DNA from: an uncultured Bacteroidota bacterium
Lineage (GTDB): Bacteria; Bacteroidota; Bacteroidia; Chitinophagales; Chitinophagaceae
Direction of reading: 5' to 3'
NCBI GenBank assembly: GCA_903906365.1
Contig: CAIVKC010000039.1
Span: forward strand, 1 to 64,000
Length of the DNA stretch: 64,000 nucleotides
Below, piece after piece: positions 1 to 9,987 of this stretch. Position 1 is the stretch's first letter, and the number at the start of each line of letters is the position of its first letter. The position numbers and the translations under genes are program-made. The notes under the pieces were generated by a model. It saw nothing but the letters and a program-made list of their open reading frames with translations. It was not told the DNA's origin and did not search any database.

Positions 1-400
1 TGATTCCTTAATTTTTTGTTTAATATGATTATCAAGGCACTACAAAAAGAATGGCTCTTACCAGGCGGGAGCAGTTTGTGAGGGAATAATAAATAAAAGA
101 GTAAGCCTTCTCCTGTAAGCCAATTGCCTCTATTACTTAGAGGCTAATTCTATTATTAGGTAAGAATTTACCTCTATTGTGTAATTTAATAGTTGTTTCT
201 ACGTTCGCATAGAGTATTAGGCGCAATCTAAAAGCACCTCAAAAGACTGATTATGAAAATACTGTTACATCATCACTTCCTGCAAATTGCAAGAATCATT
301 CCGGAATCTTTGTTAAGGCATGCCAAGAATTTGTCCTAGGGAAATTATGAAGTAACAGTATGGTTAATAAAGTGTTAGACTAGAATAAATCCTATATCGT
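1..400. other. AT-rich leader region upstream of the giant adhesin
   Basis: No convincing gene lies here. The stretch is AT-rich and holds three inverted repeats: GCCTCTA-N5-TAGAGGC at 126-144, AGGTAA-N4-TTACCT at 158-173, and a wide pair ATACTGTTAC (259-268) with GTAACAGTAT (352-361) separated by 83 bases. The octamer CCTCTATT occurs twice, at 128-135 and 171-178. I found no full TTG-N19-TAnnTTTG promoter. The region probably carries the promoter and control sites of the adhesin operon (inference). Confidence 0.5.
126..173. repeat. Two small adjacent inverted repeats upstream of adhesin operon
   Basis: The repeat GCCTCTA-TTACT-TAGAGGC (126-144) is followed 13 bases later by AGGTAA-GAAT-TTACCT (158-173). 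Both arms match exactly. They could be operator sites or short hairpins in a leader transcript. Nothing in the sequence identifies a binding protein. Confidence 0.4.
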
Positions 401-3400
401 ATGACTTGGCCCTTTAAGATTGATGACCAAACCTACCTGTTTTTGAACAAGGGGAATGTCAGCGGGAAACGTTTTTCCGTGCTGGCATTGTTGTTGTTTT
501 TTACGGTGGGTTTTTCCATACAAAGTGAAGCATTCCCTTCACCCGCCAACATGCTGAGCGGTCCACCCGATGTAACCAATCCCGCCACCGCCCTTAGTGT
601 GGTGACCAACAATGCCGTGGCAGACGGCGTGACCACCAATAGTGTCAAAGCCCATATTGCAGATGCCACAGGAACCCTGGTTGCCAACCAGGCGGTTGTT
701 TTTGCCATTTCCGGGGGTACCGGCAGTTTTGTAGGATCTTCAACGGTAAATACAGATGCCAGCGGAAACGCAGTCATTACACTCAATAGCACGGTTTCAG
801 GAAATGTAACCATCACGGCAACCGTCAACGGGACGGCCCTGATCAACGGCAGCCCGGCAACGGTTACATTTGTAGCAGGCCCGCCTTCGGTTACCAATCC
901 GGCCACCAAACTGGTTGTAACCGCCAACAACGCCGTTGCTGACGGTGTGGCAAAGAACAGCATTACGGCCCATATCGTGGATGCCAACGGAAACCCGATC
1001 GCAAATCAGGACGTTGCTTTCAGCACTTCCGGCATCAATCCCGTGATTAAAACGGATATCAACGGGGATGCGGTACTGGACCTGTCCAGCACCATTGTGG
1101 GAACGGTCACGGTAACAGCAAAAGTAAATGGCCTTATCATAACCTTCGGAAGCCCGGCCATCGTATTTTTTGTAGCAGGCCCCGTCGCCGTTTCTAACCC
1201 CTCCACCGCCCTGAGTGTTGTCACCAACAATGCCATCGCCAACGGATTGGCTACCAACAGCGTCAAAGCCCATGTAGCGGATGCCAACGGCAATCCTGTT
1301 GCCGGACAGTCGGTGGTCTTTTCCATTGCCTCGGGTTCAGGCGCTTTTGTAGGCGGTATCAGTACGGTAACTACGGATATAAACGGAGATGCAGTGATAT
1401 CTCTGAACAGCACGGTGGCAGGCAATGTCGGCGTGACAGCCACGGTTAACAGTTTGTCCATTGTTAACGGAAGCCCCGCTGTGGTTACTTTTGTGGCTGG
1501 TGCCCCCTCTGTCCTAAGCCCCACCACAGCCCTGAGTGTGGTGACCAATAATGCCATCGCCAACGGGTCAGCTACCAATAGTGTCAAAGCACATATTACT
1601 GATATAAATGGAAATCCTACGTCCAACCAGACTGTTGTATTTTCCATACTCAGCGGAACCGGTACCATCGTCGGCAGCACAACAGTTACTACCGATGTAA
1701 ACGGGGATGCCGTGATAACCCTCAATAGTACCTTAGCGGGAAATGTCAGTCTTACCGCAAAAGTAAACGGGGTTTCCATCCTAAATGGAAGTCCAGCCAC
1801 CGTTACTTTTGTGGCAGGTGCGCCTTCCGTAGGGAACGCAGCAACCTCGCTCAGTGTGGTGACCAATAATGCGGTCGCAGACGGGACGGCCACCAACAGT
1901 GTCCGCGCCCATATCGTGGATGCCAACGGAAATGTGGTGGCTGGCCAGGATGTCGTATTCTCGATAGCCAGCGGAACGGGAACTTTTGTAGGCAGCACAA
2001 CTGTCACAACCGACGCCAGCGGAAATGCCGTCATCACCCTTAACAGTATTGTTGCCGGAAACGTAGGTGTAACAGCAACCGTAAATGGGGCTGCCATTGT
2101 CACTGGAAGCCCGGCTATTGTAACTTTCGTTGCCGGGCCTGCTTCGGTGGCCAATGCGGCAACGGCCCTGAGTGTAGTGACCAATAATGCCATTGCAAAC
2201 GGTGTGGCCACCAACAGTGTGCAGGCTCATATCGTAGATGCCAACGGAAATGTGGTAGCGGGCCAGGTTGTGGTGTTTTCCATTGCCAGCGGTACGGGTA
2301 CATTTGTAGGAAGTACCAGTGTAACCACAGACGCGGGTGGCAACGCCGTAATTTCCCTCAATAGTTTAAAAGCGGGTAACGTAAATATAACGGCTACCGT
2401 AAACGGATCGGCCATTGTGACCGGAAGCCCGGCCATTGTTACTTTCGTGGCAGGCCCTCCCTCCGTATCTAACCCAGGCACCGCACTGAGTGTGGTGGCC
2501 AACAATGCGGTGGCAAACGGGATTGCCACCAATAGTGTGCAGGCCCATATTGTAGATGCCAACGGGAATGTGGTAGCCGGTCAGGCAGTCATCTTTTCCA
2601 TTGCCAGTGGTTCGGGTACCTTTGTGGGAAGTACCACAGTTACAACGGACGCAAGCGGAAATGCCGTGATCTCGCTAAACAGCCTTGTTACGGGTAATGT
2701 TGGAATAACAGCCACAGTTAATGGATCTGCACTCCTAAACGGCAGCCCTGCCGTGGTGACTTTCATAGCCGATGTGCCAGCCGTTTCCAATCCGGCCACA
2801 GCCCTGAGCGTGGTGACCAATAATGCAAAAGCGAATGGTTCGGCAACCAACAGCGTGAAAGCTCATATCGTGGATGCCAATGGCAATCCTACCCCAAACC
2901 AAACCATAATTTTTACCATATCCGGCGGAACGGGAACTTTCGTTGGCAGCACTACCCTTACCACGGATGCGAATGGAGATGCTGTTATTGCTTTAAACAG
3001 CGTAGTTGCCGGAAATGTGAGCATAACGGCCACGGTAAACGGTACGCCCATTACCAATGGAAGTCCCGCAGTGGTGACTTTTGTAGCGGATGTGCCAGCC
3101 GTTTCCAATCCCGCCACTGCCCTGAGTGTAGTCGCCAACAATGCCATTGCCAATGGAGTGGCTACCAACAGCGTACAGGCGCATATTGTGGATGCTCATG
3201 GCAATATAGTAGCAAACCAGGCGGTTGTTTTTGCCATAGCCAGCGGAAGCGGCACCTTTGTGGGCAGTACCACCGTTACCACAGATGCCAGCGGCAATGC
3301 GGTCATCACCCTGAACAGCCTGGTGGCCGGAAACGTGAATATTACTGCCACTGTAAACGGCGCGGCGATCGTCAACGGAAGTCCGGCGGTAGTAACCTTC

Positions 3401-6400
3401 GTCGCCAGCAGCCCATCGGTGGCAAATCCTGCCACCGCCCTGAGTGTGGTAACCAACAATGCGGTCGCCGACGGTGTAGCCACCAATAGTGTGAAGGCGC
3501 ATGTTGTGGACGCTAATGGAAATCCCACAGCCAACCAGACCATCGTATTTAACATATCAAGCGGAACCGGCACTTTGGTGGGATCCTCCACAGTCACTAC
3601 GGATGCCAGTGGCAATGCCATCATCACACTGAACAGCACCCTGGCTGGTAATGTTGGCATTACGGCTACAGTAAACGGAACATCCATCATCAATGGAAGC
3701 CCGGCTATAGTGACCTTCGTTGCCAGCAGCCCCTCAGTGTCTAACCCTTCCACCGCCTTAAGCGTGGTGACCAACAATGCCGCGGCCTCCGGAGCCGCCA
3801 CCAACAGTGTAAGGGCCCATGTTGTGGATGCCAATGGCAATCCAACCCCCAACCAGAGCGTCACCTTTGCTATTTTCAGCGGTACAGGCACCTTTGTGGG
3901 CAGCACCACGCTTACCACGGACGCCAGTGGTAATGCCATCATTTCCCTGACAAGTACGGTGGCAGGCAATGTCAGTATCACAGCCAAAGTAAATGGTATA
4001 TCCATCATCAACGGCAGCCCGGCGGTTGTCACTTTTGTAGCGAGCAGCGCTTCAGTGACCAGCCCCACTACCACCTTAAGTGTGGTGACCAATAATGCGG
4101 TGGCCAATGGAGTGTCCACCAATAGTGTGCAGGCCCATATCACCGATGCAAACGGGAATGTAGTGGCAGGGCAGGTGGTTGTATTTGCCATATCCAGCGG
4201 TACAGGCACTTTTGTGGGTACCAATAGTATCACCACAGATGCCAGCGGCAATGCCGTCATAACCCTGAACAGTACAGTGGCAGGAAACGTCGGAATCACA
4301 GCTAAAGTCAATGGACTCAGTATAATCAACGGAAGTCCTGCCGTAGTCACATTTATTGCGGATGTGCCGGCTGTCGGTAATCCGGCCACCGCCCTGAGTG
4401 TGGTGACCAACAATGCGGCTGCCAACGGTTCGGCCGTCAATAGCGTGAAGGCCCATATCGTGGATGCCAATGGTAACCCGACTCCCAATCAAACCATCGT
4501 ATTTTCAATATTAAGCGGTACCGGCAGCTTTGTCGGCAGTACTACGGTCACAACCGATGCCAGTGGTAATGCAGTCATTACCCTGAACAGCACCTTAGCA
4601 GGCAATGTCAGCATTACAGCCACGGTAAACGGCACCCCCATCATCAACGGAAGTCCCGCTGTGGTAACATTTGTAGCCAGTAACCCCGCAGTGGGCAATC
4701 CCGCCACGGCGCTGAGTGTGGTAACAAATAATGCGGCCGCTGACGGAGTGTCCACCAACAGTGTGAAAGCCCATATCGTAGATGCCAATGGTAACGTGGT
4801 GGCGGGTCAGCCGGTCATTTTTTCCATCCAGAGCGGAACTGGTACTTTTGTCGGCAGCACTACTGTAACAACGGATGCAAGCGGCAATGCCATCATTGCG
4901 CTTAACAGCGTCTTAGCGGGTAACGTTGCCGTCACGGCTAAGGTAAACGGGGCATCCATTACCAATGGCAGCCCGGCCATTGTTACCTTTGTGGCAAGCA
5001 CCGCTTCAGTGGGTAACCCGGCCACCGCCCTGAGTGTTGTTACCAATAATGCGGTGGCTGACGGAGCCGCCACCAACAGCGTCAAGGCGCATATTGTAGA
5101 TGCAAACGGTAATGTGGTAGCCAATCAAACAGTCATATTTTCCATATCCAGCGGTACAGGTACTTTTGTGGGAACGGCCAGTGTGGCAACAGATGCCAGC
5201 GGAAACGCAATCATCGCGCTGACCAGTACGGTGGCCGGTAATGTGAGCATTACAGCCATCATTAACGGGACATCCATCATAAACGGATCTCCGGCTTCTG
5301 TGACCTTTGTAGCCGGCGGCGCTTCTGCAGGTAATCCTGCCACTGCCCTGAGTATCGTGACCAATAATGCAGTAGCAGACGGAATTGCCACCAACAGCGT
5401 CAGGGCCCATATTGTGGATGCAAGCGGAAACGTGGTTGCCAATCAGTTTGTAGTCTTTACCATAGCCAGTGGTACTGCTGGTTTTGTGGGAATTGATTCG
5501 GTGAAAACAGACGCCAGCGGTAATGCCATCATCTCCCTGACCAGCACGGTGGCAGGAAATGCCGGGATAACCGCCACTATAAACGGAATTTCAATAACCA
5601 GCGGAAGCCCCGCTATTGTCACCTTTGTGGCGGGAAGTGGTTCAGTGGGTAACCCCGGAACCGCGCTGAGTGTTGTTACCAACAATGCCGCTGCCAATGA
5701 TACTGCCACCAACAGTGTCCGGGCCCATATCGTGGACGTCAACGGCAATCCGGTGGCCAATCAATACGTGGTTTTCACCATTGCCAGCGGGACGGCCAGT
5801 TTTGTTGGAGTGGATTCGGTAAAAACTGATGCAAGTGGTAATGCAGTCATATCCCTGGTAAGTACCCAGATAGGTTCGGTAGGAATTACAGCAACCATCA
5901 ACGGAGCCGCCATCGTCAATGGCAGCCCTGTAACCGTTAAATTCCAGGCTAGCGCTCCCGATGTTTCAGATACGACCACCAGGCTGACTGTCGTAGCCAA
6001 TAACGCCATTGCCAACGGAACAGCCGTCAACTCTGTCAATGCCCATATTACGGACAAGCACGGAAACCCGGCAGCAGGCCAGACCATTATTTTTACCATT
6101 GCCAGCGGCACTGCCAGTTTTGTGGGTACCGATACCCTTACTACAGATACGAATGGCAATGCCCTGATCAGCCTGAACAGCACCTTGGCTGGTTCGGTAA
6201 ACATTACGGCTACCGTTAACGGAACAAACATACCCAATGGCAGTCCGGCTATTGTTAAATTTGTGGCCGGGCCCGCCAGTGTTTCAGATACTGCCAGCCG
6301 GCTGAGCGTGGTGACCAACAATGCCGTAGCAGACGGAATAGCTACAAACAGTGTAAAGGCCCATATTGCCGATGCCCAGGGTAACCCGGTGGCTAATCAG

Positions 6401-7495
6401 CCGGTCATATTCACCATTGCCAGCGGCAGCGGAAATTTTGTCGGAATTGACACGGTTAGTACGGATGCCAGCGGAAATGCGGTCATACTGATCAATTCAA
6501 CGGTAGCCGGCAGTGTAAACATTACTGCCACCGTTAATGGCAGTAATATCGTCAATGGCAGCCCGGCTGTAGTCACCTTTATTGCAGGTGCGGCTTCAGT
6601 AACAGACAGTCTTACCAAACTATTGGTCCTTACCAATCATGCCACTTCTAACGGAACCTCTACCAACAGCGTGGAGGCCCATATAGCAGATGCATACGGC
6701 AATGCGGTCGCCAACCAGGCGGTTATTTTCTCCCTTGACAGTGGCTCGGCGAGTTTCGTGGGATCTGATACCGTTATGACGGATGCCCAGGGGGATGCCA
6801 TAGTAAAACTTACCAGTACCATTGCCGGGGATGCTTATTTATCAGCTACGGTCAATTCACTGAAAATTACCAATGGCAGTCCTGCGAAGATAACCTTTGT
6901 GAATGCTCCTGATCCTTCCAACGATTCTACCTATATAATTGTAATTCAGAATAATGCAATGGCAGACGGCGTGGCCCAAAATGCGGTCAGGGCCCATATT
7001 GCGGACCAAAATGGTACACCCCTTCCCGACCGGTATGTGACCTTCACGGTGGCCAGCGGCACAGCCGGATTTACAGGGGCCGATTCGGTGATGACCGATT
7101 CCAGCGGAAACGCTGTGATCTTCCTTACCAGTTCCAAACCGGGTGCAGTTACCGTAACGGCCACCGTTGATGGACTGCAGATTATTCATGGTAGCCCGGC
7201 CAAACTGCGATTTGTGGCTGAAGACATATATGTTCCGAGGGTATTCACCCCGAATGGTGACGGAGTCAATGACATCCTCCGGCCAATTCTGGTTGGCATC
7301 CCTGTTTTCCACTATTTCAGCATCTATAACAGGTGGGGGAACCTGATTTTTACGACCCAGGATCCCAATGCAGGGTGGGACGGAACTTTTAAGGGGGTAA
7401 TTCAGCCGGTTGAAACCTATTTGTGGATTGCAGAGGGTATCAATTCCGAGGGTAAAACCGTTGTTCAAAAGGGAATGGTATCGCTGGTTCGGTAA
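401..7495 (+). CDS. Giant Big-1 repeat surface adhesin with T9SS type B sorting domain
   Basis: The product has 2364 residues and is a predicted cell-surface adhesin or gliding/biofilm protein. Residues 1-45 hold an unusually long polar N-terminus and then a hydrophobic signal segment ending near SEA. Residues about 59-2275 are 21 tandem copies of a roughly 106-residue bacterial Ig-like group 1 (invasin/intimin Big-1) domain, each recognisable by TNNA...NSV.AHI.D.NGN and by NGSPA.VTF at its end. The last 85 residues contain VFTPNGDGVND and end in a short basic tail, the pattern of the gliding-motility-associated type B sorting domain exported by the type IX system. The next two genes encode PorP/SprF-like and OmpA-like proteins in the same direction, the usual partners of type B cargo. 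The protein has essentially no cysteine in the repeats. The ligand cannot be read from the sequence. The start is the first in-frame ATG; the n-region before the signal is long, so a later start is possible. Confidence 0.93.
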   Translation: MTWPFKIDDQTYLFLNKGNVSGKRFSVLALLLFFTVGFSIQSEAFPSPANMLSGPPDVTNPATALSVVTNNAVADGVTTNSVKAHIADATGTLVANQAVVFAISGGTGSFVGSSTVNTDASGNAVITLNSTVSGNVTITATVNGTALINGSPATVTFVAGPPSVTNPATKLVVTANNAVADGVAKNSITAHIVDANGNPIANQDVAFSTSGINPVIKTDINGDAVLDLSSTIVGTVTVTAKVNGLIITFGSPAIVFFVAGPVAVSNPSTALSVVTNNAIANGLATNSVKAHVADANGNPVAGQSVVFSIASGSGAFVGGISTVTTDINGDAVISLNSTVAGNVGVTATVNSLSIVNGSPAVVTFVAGAPSVLSPTTALSVVTNNAIANGSATNSVKAHITDINGNPTSNQTVVFSILSGTGTIVGSTTVTTDVNGDAVITLNSTLAGNVSLTAKVNGVSILNGSPATVTFVAGAPSVGNAATSLSVVTNNAVADGTATNSVRAHIVDANGNVVAGQDVVFSIASGTGTFVGSTTVTTDASGNAVITLNSIVAGNVGVTATVNGAAIVTGSPAIVTFVAGPASVANAATALSVVTNNAIANGVATNSVQAHIVDANGNVVAGQVVVFSIASGTGTFVGSTSVTTDAGGNAVISLNSLKAGNVNITATVNGSAIVTGSPAIVTFVAGPPSVSNPGTALSVVANNAVANGIATNSVQAHIVDANGNVVAGQAVIFSIASGSGTFVGSTTVTTDASGNAVISLNSLVTGNVGITATVNGSALLNGSPAVVTFIADVPAVSNPATALSVVTNNAKANGSATNSVKAHIVDANGNPTPNQTIIFTISGGTGTFVGSTTLTTDANGDAVIALNSVVAGNVSITATVNGTPITNGSPAVVTFVADVPAVSNPATALSVVANNAIANGVATNSVQAHIVDAHGNIVANQAVVFAIASGSGTFVGSTTVTTDASGNAVITLNSLVAGNVNITATVNGAAIVNGSPAVVTFVASSPSVANPATALSVVTNNAVADGVATNSVKAHVVDANGNPTANQTIVFNISSGTGTLVGSSTVTTDASGNAIITLNSTLAGNVGITATVNGTSIINGSPAIVTFVASSPSVSNPSTALSVVTNNAAASGAATNSVRAHVVDANGNPTPNQSVTFAIFSGTGTFVGSTTLTTDASGNAIISLTSTVAGNVSITAKVNGISIINGSPAVVTFVASSASVTSPTTTLSVVTNNAVANGVSTNSVQAHITDANGNVVAGQVVVFAISSGTGTFVGTNSITTDASGNAVITLNSTVAGNVGITAKVNGLSIINGSPAVVTFIADVPAVGNPATALSVVTNNAAANGSAVNSVKAHIVDANGNPTPNQTIVFSILSGTGSFVGSTTVTTDASGNAVITLNSTLAGNVSITATVNGTPIINGSPAVVTFVASNPAVGNPATALSVVTNNAAADGVSTNSVKAHIVDANGNVVAGQPVIFSIQSGTGTFVGSTTVTTDASGNAIIALNSVLAGNVAVTAKVNGASITNGSPAIVTFVASTASVGNPATALSVVTNNAVADGAATNSVKAHIVDANGNVVANQTVIFSISSGTGTFVGTASVATDASGNAIIALTSTVAGNVSITAIINGTSIINGSPASVTFVAGGASAGNPATALSIVTNNAVADGIATNSVRAHIVDASGNVVANQFVVFTIASGTAGFVGIDSVKTDASGNAIISLTSTVAGNAGITATINGISITSGSPAIVTFVAGSGSVGNPGTALSVVTNNAAANDTATNSVRAHIVDVNGNPVANQYVVFTIASGTASFVGVDSVKTDASGNAVISLVSTQIGSVGITATINGAAIVNGSPVTVKFQASAPDVSDTTTRLTVVANNAIANGTAVNSVNAHITDKHGNPAAGQTIIFTIASGTASFVGTDTLTTDTNGNALISLNSTLAGSVNITATVNGTNIPNGSPAIVKFVAGPASVSDTASRLSVVTNNAVADGIATNSVKAHIADAQGNPVANQPVIFTIASGSGNFVGIDTVSTDASGNAVILINSTVAGSVNITATVNGSNIVNGSPAVVTFIAGAASVTDSLTKLLVLTNHATSNGTSTNSVEAHIADAYGNAVANQAVIFSLDSGSASFVGSDTVMTDAQGDAIVKLTSTIAGDAYLSATVNSLKITNGSPAKITFVNAPDPSNDSTYIIVIQNNAMADGVAQNAVRAHIADQNGTPLPDRYVTFTVASGTAGFTGADSVMTDSSGNAVIFLTSSKPGAVTVTATVDGLQIIHGSPAKLRFVAEDIYVPRVFTPNGDGVNDILRPILVGIPVFHYFSIYNRWGNLIFTTQDPNAGWDGTFKGVIQPVETYLWIAEGINSEGKTVVQKGMVSLVR
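575..7222 (+). repeat. 21-unit coding tandem repeat, period about 318 bp (106 codons)
   Basis: Direct tandem repeats inside the adhesin gene encode Big-1 domains. Units 3-17 are very alike at protein level, while unit 2 is shorter and units 18-21 and the first are more divergent. Linkers between units come in a few types (FVAGPPSV, F[IV]ADVPAV, FVASSPSV) that recur in blocks, indicating duplication of groups of units as well as single ones. Such an array is prone to copy-number change and to misassembly from short reads. Confidence 0.95.
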
Positions 7496-7573
7496 AAACA
7501 ATTACATCATGATGATAAACCGTAATGATCCGTGGTTGCAGAGATAATAAAAATGTGTAAATCAAATATCCAG

Positions 7574-8545
7574 ATGAGAAATTTATTCTTATTACTGAGT
7601 TTGACTTTTCTTGCCAAATCTGTCTGCGCGCAGGAGATCAATTTTTCGAGGGTACAGGATATGGCCATTTGGTACAATCAATCTCTGAAAACCGATAAAT
7701 TGAACAGTCTTAAACTCAACTACAGAAACGTGGAATACGGCGGATCTATAGCATATAACAGCGTGAGCGCCATGTATGATATGCCCCTTCTCTCCAAAGC
7801 TGCAAAGGACAAGCGAAATGCAGGATATTTCAGTTTCAGCGTAGCCGGTGCATCCGATAAATCAAACCAGGGCATCCTCAACAATACCCTGGGTATGCTG
7901 GGTATTTCCTATGCCATACCCATTTCGCGCCATGAAACGTACCTAAGCGCCGGATTTCAGGGGGGATACTATCATAGTCAGCTCAATTTAAGCGGGGTTT
8001 CCAATGCATTTGGGGATCAATATGACAACTATGGTCCCATTGAAGGAGCTGCCAGCAATGACCGGCTGGCCAATGGCTGGTCCTATGGTCATTTTAATGT
8101 AAATGCCGGTATTTCTATATTTAGTAACTCCAAAAGTAACAAATGGTACCTGGGTACCTCCGTGCTTCAGGTAAATCATCCCTTCACTGACAAACTAAAA
8201 ACGGATTCTTTACGTTTAAAAACAGGAATAGGAATACAGGGGGGGTACCGGTATATTACTTCCAGCGATGATGAAGTGGCCTTTTACATGAATATGAACT
8301 GGCAGGGACCCGCCAACAGGCACTTTTACGAACTATGTTATTCCAAAGCCATTCCAAATGTTCCAGGGGGAGCGGCCATTGGAATCGGGCTTGGATACCG
8401 ATACACGGATGCCATTGTACCGAGTATAGAACTAAAGTACCAGAAGCTGATTGTAGGATTAATGTATGATATCAATATTTCAACCATAAGTGCGGCAGGT
8501 ATTCAGAGAAACGGACTTGAACTTTCCTTGAGGATCGATTTTTAG
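7574..8545 (+). CDS. PorP/SprF family outer-membrane protein (T9SS accessory)
   Basis: The product has 323 residues from the ATG at 7574, which begins a clean signal peptide (MRNLFLLLSLTFLAKSVCAQ); in-frame starts at 7532 and 7553 would only add a polar extension. After cleavage the chain is a predicted beta-barrel of the PorP/SprF family, with the typical early phrase W.NQS, repeated glycine/aromatic strands and a final LSLRIDF strand ending in phenylalanine. In Flavobacterium johnsoniae the family member SprF is needed for secretion of SprB, and PorP/SprF paralogues sit next to type B sorting-domain cargo. Position directly after the giant adhesin, 78 bases from its stop, strongly suggests that it handles export or anchoring of that protein. 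The cargo link is inference from context. Confidence 0.88.
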   Translation: MRNLFLLLSLTFLAKSVCAQEINFSRVQDMAIWYNQSLKTDKLNSLKLNYRNVEYGGSIAYNSVSAMYDMPLLSKAAKDKRNAGYFSFSVAGASDKSNQGILNNTLGMLGISYAIPISRHETYLSAGFQGGYYHSQLNLSGVSNAFGDQYDNYGPIEGAASNDRLANGWSYGHFNVNAGISIFSNSKSNKWYLGTSVLQVNHPFTDKLKTDSLRLKTGIGIQGGYRYITSSDDEVAFYMNMNWQGPANRHFYELCYSKAIPNVPGGAAIGIGLGYRYTDAIVPSIELKYQKLIVGLMYDINISTISAAGIQRNGLELSLRIDF

Positions 8546-8592
8546 AATTACCCGCCTCCTTCATCCAATAACCGATAGAAAAATACGACCCC

Positions 8593-9987
8593 ATGAATAA
8601 GGTAATTATTGCCTTTATAGTATCCATGCTGTTTGCAGCCCAACTACTGCACGCACAGGATACCTCCAGAATTCCGGTAGACAGCAGCGCCCGGCTGATT
8701 GTTGACAGTATGCCGCCTAAAATACAGGATACTGCCACCAAAGTCTCTGCCGATACTTCCAGGAAGGCCAATGATAGCAAATGGCAAATGAAGGATGTTA
8801 CCGAGGAAAGTCACCAGACTGCCCATCGTGATTTGGATACACGCTGGTTCATTTCACCCCTTTGCAAATTCCAGGTGCAGGATTTCGGTATGCTGGAAAA
8901 AAATCATTACGGCTACCTGAGCAATGCCAATACCCTGAGTTTCCAGCAAAAGAGTAATATGTCCGTCTCCCTTTCTGCTTACAAGAATATCACTTCCCGC
9001 ATTTCCTTCAGTGCCGATCTTGGGATCAGCTATGGGCATGTGACCAATGCAGAAACCCTGATCAGCCAAACCAACGCCAAGACCTATAACCTTCTCAATG
9101 CGACCGTTTATTATCACCTGCTGCCTGCCAACTACCGGTTGCAGCCATATATTTCTCTGGGAATAAACGATATTATTAATTCGGTATCTTATCCAAGTGC
9201 CCCGGTAGGGGTGGGGGTTAAATTCAACTCCAAGAAAATCATGCTGATGGGACAGGCTGCCTATGGATATTCGGTCAGCAAGAACATTGCCAACACCATG
9301 ATGTATTCGGTTGGAATGTATCTGCCCATCAACAGCAAAAAGCATAAAAATCTGGATCAGGATGACAAAGAGGCTTCCGACAAGCCAAAAAATAAGAAGG
9401 ATAAAAAGGACGACAAGGATCTCCTTGCCGATGCTAAAAAAGACAATTCCAAATCGGATACAACGGCTTCCAAAAATGGCACCATTGTGAATAATATTTA
9501 TATCAATATCAATATGGATTCCCTGTTGAATGCCAAAAGAGGGGCCAACGGTTCTGACGGACAGGGTGGTGTCAACGATCATTTTGATCCCCTGGATCTC
9601 CATGATTTTACTCGCGGTGACTACAAGATTGATTCTGCCGATGGACGGCGGGTTATTAAATTCGTGGTTTATTTTGAGTTCAATATGTATTCCCTGAATT
9701 CAGGTGCCTTTGCCGCCATTGACAGGGTAATCAACCAAATTCGCCGCAATCCGGGGTTATCCGTAGAAATTAAGGGCTATACCGATGATGTGGGCACCCA
9801 GGAATACAATATCTTCCTGTCCAAGATGAGAGCGCAAATGGTCTTTGATTATATGAACTCAAGAGGAATACCCTCAGAGGCGATGAGTGCTCATTATTTT
9901 GGAAAGGAAAACCCCGTAGCCGACAACAATGATCCCAATACTTCCTGGCTGAATCGCCGTGCTGAAATTGTAATCCACAAAAAATAA
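8593..9987 (+). CDS. OmpA family outer-membrane/peptidoglycan-binding protein
   Basis: The product has 464 residues with a signal peptide (MNKVIIAFIVSMLFAAQLLHAQ). Residues about 90-250 look like a small beta-barrel. A highly charged lysine/aspartate linker follows at about 255-310, then a region with VNNIYININMDSLLNAK, and a C-terminal OmpA/Pal domain at about 355-464. In that domain EIKGYTDDVGTQEYNIFLS and NRRAEIVI match the peptidoglycan-binding motif of the family. It lies 47 bases after the PorP/SprF gene and ends the operon before a strong terminator. It probably ties the outer-membrane adhesin export apparatus to the cell wall (inference from context). OmpA-domain proteins near PorP/SprF genes are common in Bacteroidota. 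Confidence 0.9.
   Translation: MNKVIIAFIVSMLFAAQLLHAQDTSRIPVDSSARLIVDSMPPKIQDTATKVSADTSRKANDSKWQMKDVTEESHQTAHRDLDTRWFISPLCKFQVQDFGMLEKNHYGYLSNANTLSFQQKSNMSVSLSAYKNITSRISFSADLGISYGHVTNAETLISQTNAKTYNLLNATVYYHLLPANYRLQPYISLGINDIINSVSYPSAPVGVGVKFNSKKIMLMGQAAYGYSVSKNIANTMMYSVGMYLPINSKKHKNLDQDDKEASDKPKNKKDKKDDKDLLADAKKDNSKSDTTASKNGTIVNNIYININMDSLLNAKRGANGSDGQGGVNDHFDPLDLHDFTRGDYKIDSADGRRVIKFVVYFEFNMYSLNSGAFAAIDRVINQIRRNPGLSVEIKGYTDDVGTQEYNIFLSKMRAQMVFDYMNSRGIPSEAMSAHYFGKENPVADNNDPNTSWLNRRAEIVIHKK

Noticed and set aside
433-7164. Many open frames on the - strand across the adhesin gene
   Set aside because: They are repeats of the same antisense frame created by the tandem repeat and its codon bias; no signal, motif or start context supports them.
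575-7222. Regular repeats considered as a CRISPR or satellite array
   Set aside because: The period is about 318 bp and the repeats are in one long coding frame encoding Ig-like domains.
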